In this document: positions 1-3,432 of the stretch, piece by piece
Position numbering within the stretch: position 1 is the stretch's first letter
How the letters are laid out: each line of letters starts with the position of its first letter
NCBI GenBank assembly: GCA_031292335.1
Contig: JARLHH010000123.1
Coordinates: forward strand, 1 to 5,193
Direction: 5' to 3'
DNA: 5,193 nucleotides
Source: Candidatus Limnocylindrales bacterium
GTDB taxonomy: Bacteria > Chloroflexota > Limnocylindria > Limnocylindrales > CSP1-4
Notes under the pieces: model-generated
Seen by the model: the letters and a program-made list of their open reading frames with translations, nothing else
Databases searched by the model: none
What the model was told of the DNA's origin: nothing
Translations under genes and position numbers: made by a program

Positions 1-153
1 CTGCACCGGCAGCGCGGAGACCGCCAACCCGACGAGCACGAGCGCGACCGTGTAGGGGAGCCGCAGCCTGCCCGACAGGAACGCGACAACCGGCATCGCG
101 ACGAGGAACGCGACGAACAGGATGAGGTCGGTCGGCGGGGCACCCTCGGACAT
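1..153 (-). CDS. Na+/H+ antiporter (CPA1/NhaP-like), N-terminal fragment
   Basis: Only the first 51 codons are in the window; the gene continues past the left edge. The ATG is the complement of 151-153. The visible protein opens with a short polar stretch (MSEGAPPTD) and then a hydrophobic helix at about residues 9-26. A basic turn containing RLRLPYTVALVLVGL follows and leads into a second helix. An Arg-rich loop followed by LPY and a Gly-containing helix is typical of the first two membrane segments of monovalent cation:proton antiporters of the CPA1 family, which exchange cytoplasmic Na+ (or K+) for H+ at the inner membrane. Only this N-terminus is seen, so a CPA2/Kef-type exchanger cannot be excluded. 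I see no convincing Shine-Dalgarno sequence before the start. The gene diverges from the DUF389 gene starting at 245. Confidence 0.7.
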   Translation of the reverse strand, partial: MSEGAPPTDLILFVAFLVAMPVVAFLSGRLRLPYTVALVLVGLAVSALPVQ

Positions 154-188
154 GGCGATATGGTAGGCGCCGGAGGCTGCGGACCGGG

Positions 189-205
189 GACCGACTCGTT
201 CGGTC
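189..205. promoter_or_regulatory. Inverted repeat in divergent intergenic region, possible operator
   Basis: A perfect 6-bp inverted repeat, GACCGA-N5-TCGGTC, lies near the middle of the 91-bp gap between the antiporter start (153, minus) and the DUF389 start (245, plus). Its size and symmetry suit a dimeric regulator that controls both divergent genes. In this G+C-rich background it could also be chance. I could not place convincing -35/-10 hexamers in the gap. Confidence 0.25.
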
Positions 206-244
206 GGCGATCGATGTCGCCGCCGCGAGGGTGCGATTCGGAAG

Positions 245-1474
245 ATGGACGTCGAAGTGTCGCCGGCCGACACCGGGCTCGACGAAGGCGCGCCGCCCAT
301 CGCGGAGCGATCTGCGGGGGCCGCATCTCCTCGGAGCATCCCCTGGTGGCGCCTTCGCTCGGTATCGGATCTCCGCCGCTCGGCGCGCCTGACCCCCGGG
401 TTCCTGCTTCTCACGGTCCTGTCGAGCTCGATCGCCACGTTCGGGCTGATCACGGACTCGGCCGCCGTGATCATCGGGGCGATGCTCATCGCGCCGCTTC
501 TCTCGCCGATCATGGCCATCGCGCTGGCCGTCCTCGGCGGACGACGGCACCTGCTGGAGCGAGCGATCGTGACGCTCGCCGTTGGGACCGGGCTCGCGCT
601 GGCAGTCTCTTTCGTGCTCGCGTGGATTGCGCTCCAGCTGCCCTTCGACGCCCTCACGACGATCCCGGCCGAGGTCCTGTCGCGGACCCACCCGAGCCCG
701 TTCGATCTCGCCATCGCCCTGGCGGGCGGCGCCGCGGCCGCCTATGCCCTGGTTCGCCTGGAAGGCGCCGCGGCGCTCTTCGGCGTCGCCATCGCCACGG
801 CCCTGGTACCGCCGCTTTGCACGGTCGGGATCGGCCTGGCGCTCGGGGATCCGGGAATCTGGACCGCCGCCGGGATCCTCTTCGTCACGAACCTGGTGGC
901 CATCGCCGCTTCCGCCACCGTGGTCTTCACCGCACTCCATCTGCGACCGCGCCGATCGCCCGCCGGGCACTCGGGTCTGTTCCTCGTGACCGGCCTCGTG
1001 GTTGCGCTCGCGTTCGTGCTCGTCCCCACGGCGATCGGGGTTGCCCAGCAGAACACCGCCACGGTCCGGAGTCTGCAGTTCGCGGACACGGTGAGCTCGA
1101 CGGTTGGCGATGTCCTGGCAGCCCGTCTGCCCGGCAGCACGCTGGTCGGCGTGGAACGCACTCGGCAGGGCTCGACGCTCGAGCTGCGCGTCACCGCCCA
1201 GGTCACGACCCTTCCCTCGATCGCCGAGGTCGGCTCGATGCAGGGGGAGATCGCCACCCGGCTCGGGCGGGCCATCCACCTGGTCTTCGTCGGTCAGCCG
1301 GTCGTGGTGCTGGATCCGCTGGCCTTCCCGCCGCCCAGTCCCACCCCGACCCCGACACCGACCCCGACCCCGACACCGACCCCGACCCCGAGACCGACAC
1401 CCACCCCGACCCCGACACCCACCCCGACCCCGACACCCACCCCGAGACCGAGCCCGCCCAACACCAGCACCTAG
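245..1474 (+). CDS. DUF389 (TIGR00341-like) membrane protein with Pro-Thr tail
   Basis: This 409-residue protein belongs to the DUF389 family, whose molecular function is not firmly established. Residues 1-48 are a polar cytoplasmic-like lead with an Arg-rich end. The DUF389 core covers about 50-232. Its hallmarks are the segment from about 59 to 90 (TFGLITDSAAVIIGAMLIAP), ALVPPLCTVGIGLALG at 186-201 and FVTNLVAIAASA at 213-224. I count about seven membrane segments: 52-70, 73-98, 106-130, 154-171, 175-200, 207-231 and 245-266. A soluble region (267-360) follows, then a low-complexity tail of 16 Pro-Thr, two Pro-Arg and one Pro-Ser dipeptides at 366-403. Seven segments with a cytoplasmic N-terminus would put the tail outside the cell, but this topology is inferred. 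The start is the first in-frame ATG. A GAGGG at 227-231 lies 13 nt upstream, so the ribosome site is weak. Transport of ions or small solutes is plausible but unproven. Confidence 0.88.
   Translation: MDVEVSPADTGLDEGAPPIAERSAGAASPRSIPWWRLRSVSDLRRSARLTPGFLLLTVLSSSIATFGLITDSAAVIIGAMLIAPLLSPIMAIALAVLGGRRHLLERAIVTLAVGTGLALAVSFVLAWIALQLPFDALTTIPAEVLSRTHPSPFDLAIALAGGAAAAYALVRLEGAAALFGVAIATALVPPLCTVGIGLALGDPGIWTAAGILFVTNLVAIAASATVVFTALHLRPRRSPAGHSGLFLVTGLVVALAFVLVPTAIGVAQQNTATVRSLQFADTVSSTVGDVLAARLPGSTLVGVERTRQGSTLELRVTAQVTTLPSIAEVGSMQGEIATRLGRAIHLVFVGQPVVVLDPLAFPPPSPTPTPTPTPTPTPTPTPRPTPTPTPTPTPTPTPTPRPSPPNTST
1343..1450 (+). repeat. Six 18-bp tandem units coding the Pro-Thr tail
   Basis: The tract is exactly 6 x 18 bp, in two families of three. 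Units at 1343, 1361 and 1379 read ACCCCGACCCCGACACCG, with the last changed from ACA to AGA. Units at 1397, 1415 and 1433 read ACACCCACCCCGACCCCG, with the last carrying AGA in place of ACC. Each block of three therefore ends in Arg-Pro. All units keep the reading frame, so copy-number changes would lengthen or shorten the tail by six residues without a frameshift. Confidence 0.9.
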
Positions 1475-1493
1475 GCCGAAAAGTCGCTACGTT

Positions 1494-1510
1494 CTCCCGA
1501 CACGCGGGAG
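1494..1510 (+). promoter_or_regulatory. Small stem-loop before marR, overlapping a possible ribosome site
   Basis: CTCCCG (1494-1499) pairs with CGGGAG (1505-1510) around a 5-nt loop. The 3' arm contains GGGAG, which would be the Shine-Dalgarno sequence for an ATG at 1521. There is no T-run after the stem, so it is not a standard intrinsic terminator for the DUF389 gene. It could damp translation of the regulator or be incidental. Confidence 0.3.
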
Positions 1511-1520
1511 CCTGAATGCC

Positions 1521-1991
1521 ATGTGGAGGACCATGACCGAGATGGCCCGGACGTCATCGAGCGATCCCGATGCCCTGCTACCGGACCTCGAGCGCCTCGC
1601 CCGGGTCCTGGTGGCCGTCACTGCCGTCGCGATCGAGACGGAGCCGGCGGCGCGGGGGCTAACGGTCCAGCAGTGGCGGATTCACGTGCTTCTTGCAGGG
1701 GCCGGCGCTCTGCGTCTACGCGATGTGGCGCTCGGGCTGCATGCCTCCCAGCCGTCCGCCAGCCGCCTCGTGCGTCGCCTCGAGCGGAACGGACTCGTCG
1801 AAAGAGTCCCCGCACCCGACGATGGTCGGGGGATTCTCGTCCGTTTGACGGGCGATGGCCTGGCCACCCACGATGCCGTTGTCGCCCGCCGCAGGCTGAT
1901 GCTTGCGTCGGCGGTTCGTGCGATGGCAATGCCTGCGGGCAACGGCCTGAACCTCCACGCCGTCGTCGCCGCACTCGAAGGGCTGATCTGA
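1521..1991 (+). CDS. MarR-family transcriptional regulator
   Basis: The product (156 residues from this start) is a small DNA-binding regulator of the MarR type. Such proteins act as dimers in the cytoplasm and usually repress nearby genes until a ligand binds. Helices at about 18-40 and 48-60 (LTVQQWRIHVLL) match the dimer and early winged-helix region. LRLRDVALGLHASQPSASRLVRRLERNGLVER at about 65-95 is the helix-turn-helix with its recognition helix. APDDGRGILVRLTGDG at 98-113 is the beta-wing, with the family's D-DGR pattern. A C-terminal helix (117-135) completes the fold. The start is uncertain. ATG 1521 has GGGAG 10 nt upstream, while in-frame ATGs at 1533 and 1542 follow GGAGG (1525-1529) by 3 and 12 nt. 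The reading frame stays open far upstream inside the DUF389 gene, but that part is only the Pro-Thr tract read out of frame. The ligand and targets are unknown; the pilins downstream are candidates. Confidence 0.88.
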   Translation: MWRTMTEMARTSSSDPDALLPDLERLARVLVAVTAVAIETEPAARGLTVQQWRIHVLLAGAGALRLRDVALGLHASQPSASRLVRRLERNGLVERVPAPDDGRGILVRLTGDGLATHDAVVARRRLMLASAVRAMAMPAGNGLNLHAVVAALEGLI

Positions 1992-2032
1992 GACTGGCTG
2001 CGGGCTGGCATTACGTCCATCGGGCATCTTCT

Positions 2033-2085
2033 CGAGCGACCCGCTCGTACGAACGGGCTAGTAGGCCCGTAGGACCTTCAGGTCC
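2033..2085 (+). other. Three consecutive stem-loops between marR and the pilins
   Basis: Three perfect short hairpins lie head to tail. CGAGCG/CGCTCG is at 2033-2047 with a 3-nt loop. ACGGGC/GCCCGT is at 2053-2070 with a 6-nt loop. GGACC/GGTCC is at 2072-2085 with a TTCA tetraloop. No T-tract follows, so an ordinary intrinsic terminator for marR is not supported. The cluster may be a structured 3' end of the marR transcript, or a structured leader or regulatory region for the pilins. I do not recognise it as a named riboswitch. Confidence 0.4.
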
Positions 2086-2114
2086 ATGTCACACGACAAC
2101 ATCCTTGGTAGGGT
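2086..2114 (+). promoter_or_regulatory. Possible pilin promoter
   Basis: ATGTCA at 2086-2091 (4 of 6 matches to TTGACA) and TAGGGT at 2109-2114 are separated by exactly 17 bp. TAGGGT fits the TAG-purine-purine-T form of the -10 box common in G+C-rich bacteria. Transcription would begin near 2121, giving a leader of about 27 nt that includes the AGAGG ribosome site at 2138-2142. The prediction is by eye and weak. Confidence 0.3.
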
Positions 2115-2147
2115 GCGACCGATGCCTGGGCAGAACGAGAGGAAACC

Positions 2148-2360
2148 GTGAACCGCTTCGCCGACAGGGTCGCGCGCGTCACCTCGTGGGTCGCTTCCAC
2201 GTCCCACGCCTTCGGCAGGGCCCTGCGCCAATGGAGCGGCCAGGGACTCGCCGAATACGCACTTATCCTGGCTCTCATTGCAGTCGTCGCAATCATCGCC
2301 TTGATCTTCCTGGGCGGTCAGGTCTCGAAGATCCTCAGCACCGTGGGAAAGAGCGTTTGA
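2148..2360 (+). CDS. flp: Flp/Fap-type prepilin
   Basis: This 70-residue protein has the layout of a type IVb Flp/Fap prepilin, the subunit of tight-adherence (Tad) pili. A 31-residue leader with basic and amphipathic character precedes the cleavage motif G31/Q32-GLAEY. Glu36 and Tyr37 sit at +5 and +6, as expected for G/XXXXEY processing by a TadV/PilD-type prepilin peptidase. The hydrophobic helix that packs the pilus core spans about 38-56 (ALILALIAVVAIIALIFLG), followed by a short polar end. The mature subunit would be about 39 residues. The GTG start at 2148 is supported by AGAGG at 2138-2142 with a 5-nt spacer. The second pilin follows 48 bp downstream and is probably co-transcribed. 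No assembly genes are in view, so export depends on loci elsewhere. Confidence 0.9.
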   Translation: MNRFADRVARVTSWVASTSHAFGRALRQWSGQGLAEYALILALIAVVAIIALIFLGGQVSKILSTVGKSV

Positions 2361-2408
2361 GGTCCTGATGGGAATGGACGCTCCGCCGCGCACAGAGGGC
2401 TGCCGCCA

Positions 2409-2756
2409 ATGACCCGGATCTACGCCTGGTGGGCATCGTGGGCGGACCTGCTCGGTGGCCTGTGGCGGTCGAGACGGCTCATCGCGATCGCCTCGGCCGG
2501 GCAGGGCCTCGTCGAGTACGCGCTCGTCGTGACGCTCGTGGCCGTGCTTGCGATCGCCGTTCTCCTCTTCCTTGGCGGCCACCTCACGGACACCTTCAAC
2601 GCCGTGGGTGGCGATCTGGCAAACCCGACAATGACGGCCGGGCCGACTCCCGGACCAACCGCGAAGCCCACCGCGACGCCGAAGCCCACCAAGTCACCAA
2701 AGCCCACCGCGACGCCGAAGCCCACCAAGACACCAAAGCCGACCCCGACGCCCTGA
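2409..2756 (+). CDS. Flp/Fap-type prepilin with basic Pro-Thr-Lys tail
   Basis: This 115-residue prepilin is related to the preceding one. Its leader is also 31 residues and ends at G31/Q32-GLVEY, with Glu36 and Tyr37 conserved. The hydrophobic helix runs about 38-57 (ALVVTLVAVLAIAVLLFLGG), followed by HLTDTFNAVGGDL. Unlike the usual 50-80-residue Flp subunits, it continues with about 45 residues of Pro, Thr, Lys and Ala (71-115). These include seven lysines and no acidic residue after Asp69. The mature protein would be about 84 residues. The ATG is preceded by GAGGG at 2395-2399 with a 9-nt spacer. The short gap to the first pilin suggests one operon. A tip, minor or surface-contacting subunit is one reading; a membrane-anchored protein borrowing the pilin core is another. 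The pilin assignment is firm and the role of the tail is not. Confidence 0.88.
   Translation: MTRIYAWWASWADLLGGLWRSRRLIAIASAGQGLVEYALVVTLVAVLAIAVLLFLGGHLTDTFNAVGGDLANPTMTAGPTPGPTAKPTATPKPTKSPKPTATPKPTKTPKPTPTP
2664..2752 (+). repeat. 36-bp direct repeat coding the pilin tail
   Basis: Two 36-bp copies (2664-2699 and 2700-2735) differ at one base (TCA versus ACA). A degenerate partial third copy follows at 2736-2752. The units code KPTATPKPTKSP, KPTATPKPTKTP and then KPTPTP. The near identity at DNA level implies recent duplication. The 36-nt length keeps the frame, so tail length can vary without disrupting the pilin. Confidence 0.9.
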
Positions 2757-2821
2757 CCCGCGCGCTCATTGCGGCGACGGGCAGGCTAACCTCGAGAGTG
2801 AGATCCGTCGGAAGGCAGTCT

Positions 2822-2849
2822 GCGCCGCCCGTTCGTGCGGCGCTATCCT
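2822..2849 (+). promoter_or_regulatory. Inverted repeat and -10 box before padR
   Basis: A perfect 7-bp inverted repeat, GCGCCGC-N8-GCGGCGC, occupies 2822-2843 and abuts a -10-like TATCCT at 2844-2849. From that -10 box transcription would start at about 2856-2858, on or next to the ATG at 2858, implying a leaderless mRNA. There is no Shine-Dalgarno sequence before that ATG, which agrees. The -35 is unconvincing. The repeat sits where a repressor would block polymerase, so autoregulation by the PadR protein is plausible. Alternatively it is a hairpin at the end of the pilin transcript, although no T-run follows. Confidence 0.35.
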
Positions 2850-2857
2850 TGTCCGCG

Positions 2858-3415
2858 ATGAGCAGCGATCCGCGTCTGCCCCGTGGGATCCCGTCCGGCG
2901 TCGGGCCCGGCGCGGACGCCGGCGCCGATGCTGATGGGGACTCCGACGACCGGCGGATCAGGGCGATCTCGAGTGAGCCCATCGTGTCCGGCCGCGAGGC
3001 CAACGGCCAGCCGGTCCACCGCGGCTGGACACCCATGCGCGGCCACCGACGCTGGATGGAGCCGTTCGTGCTTGCGATGGTGGGGGCGACGGGTGGCCAC
3101 GGCTACGCGCTGCAGGCGCAGCTCGACGACCTCGGCATCTCCAACGGCCCGGTCGACGTCGGCCAGGTCTACCGCACCCTGCGCGACCTCGAGGAGCTGG
3201 GCCAGGTCGTCTCCACCTGGTCGTCGGACCGGGTGGGGCCCCAGCGCCGCGATTACGTCCTGACCCAGAGCGGGTTCGAGGCGCTCCACGACTGGGCGGC
3301 CGTCATGCGCGAGCGGACCCGCCTCATCGCCGAGTTCGACGCGCTGCACCGGCGAGTCCACCGCGAGCGCCCGGACCTGTCGACGGGGATCGGGTGGCAG
3401 CCGGATCTCGAGTAG
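2858..3415 (+). CDS. PadR-family transcriptional regulator with N-terminal extension
   Basis: The product (185 residues) carries a PadR winged-helix domain at about 67-143. The visible order is RRWMEPFVLAMVGATGGHGYALQ (helix 1-2), a helix through about 85-92, VGQVYRTLRDLEELGQVVSTW (recognition helix, 102-121), then GPQRRDYVLTQSGFEAL (beta-wing and next helix, 127-143). A C-terminal helix at 144-170 would pair the dimer. PadR proteins are cytoplasmic, usually repressors, and often control transporters or envelope functions. Residues 1-65 are a Gly/Asp/Ala/Arg-rich extension not typical of the family. Later in-frame ATGs at 3035 and 3056 would give 126- and 119-residue proteins that begin just before the domain. 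I kept 2858 because a TATCCT box lies at leaderless spacing before it. The gene ends 17 bp from the convergent Mg2+ ATPase gene. Its target is unknown. Confidence 0.85.
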   Translation: MSSDPRLPRGIPSGVGPGADAGADADGDSDDRRIRAISSEPIVSGREANGQPVHRGWTPMRGHRRWMEPFVLAMVGATGGHGYALQAQLDDLGISNGPVDVGQVYRTLRDLEELGQVVSTWSSDRVGPQRRDYVLTQSGFEALHDWAAVMRERTRLIAEFDALHRRVHRERPDLSTGIGWQPDLE

Positions 3416-3432
3416 GTCGGTCGAACGCCTCG

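Noticed and set aside
128..209. Direct repeat TCGGTCGGCG at 128-137 and 200-209
   Set aside because: It is ten bases of simple G+C-rich sequence, one copy lies inside the antiporter coding region, and it is likely coincidental.
742..1275. Minus-strand open frame of 177 codons opposite the DUF389 gene
   Set aside because: It is an antisense shadow of a high-GC gene with no hydrophobic pattern, motif or ribosome site.
1343..1450. CRISPR-like or intergenic satellite interpretation of the repeat tract
   Set aside because: There are no unique spacers between the units, and the frame is kept throughout as the 3' end of a coding gene.
160..1515. Long plus-strand open frame overlapping the DUF389 gene, ending in Pro-Asp-Thr repeats
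   Set aside because: It is Arg/Gly/His-rich with no recognisable domain. Its repeats are the Pro-Thr tract read out of frame, and the DUF389 frame has clear family motifs.
1104..1520. Upstream extension of the MarR reading frame into the DUF389 gene
   Set aside because: The extension is Arg/Pro-rich low complexity from the alternate frame of the Pro-Thr tract; MarR homology begins only after about 1560.
2087..2098. TGTC-ACAC-GACA as a CRP-like or repressor operator
   Set aside because: Arms of four bases are too short and do not match the TGTGA-N6-TCACA pattern.
2058..2582. Minus-strand open frame across both pilin genes
   Set aside because: It is opposite two well-supported prepilins with good ribosome sites and shows no domain of its own.
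2757..2781. Hairpin just after the second pilin stop as an intrinsic terminator
   Set aside because: The stem (CCCG+CGC with GCG+CGGG) has a bulge and a 10-nt loop, and no T-run follows; termination cannot be claimed.
2429..2857. Upstream extension of the PadR reading frame through the second pilin gene
   Set aside because: It overlaps the pilin in another frame, has no family similarity, and a promoter-like box precedes the later ATG at 2858.
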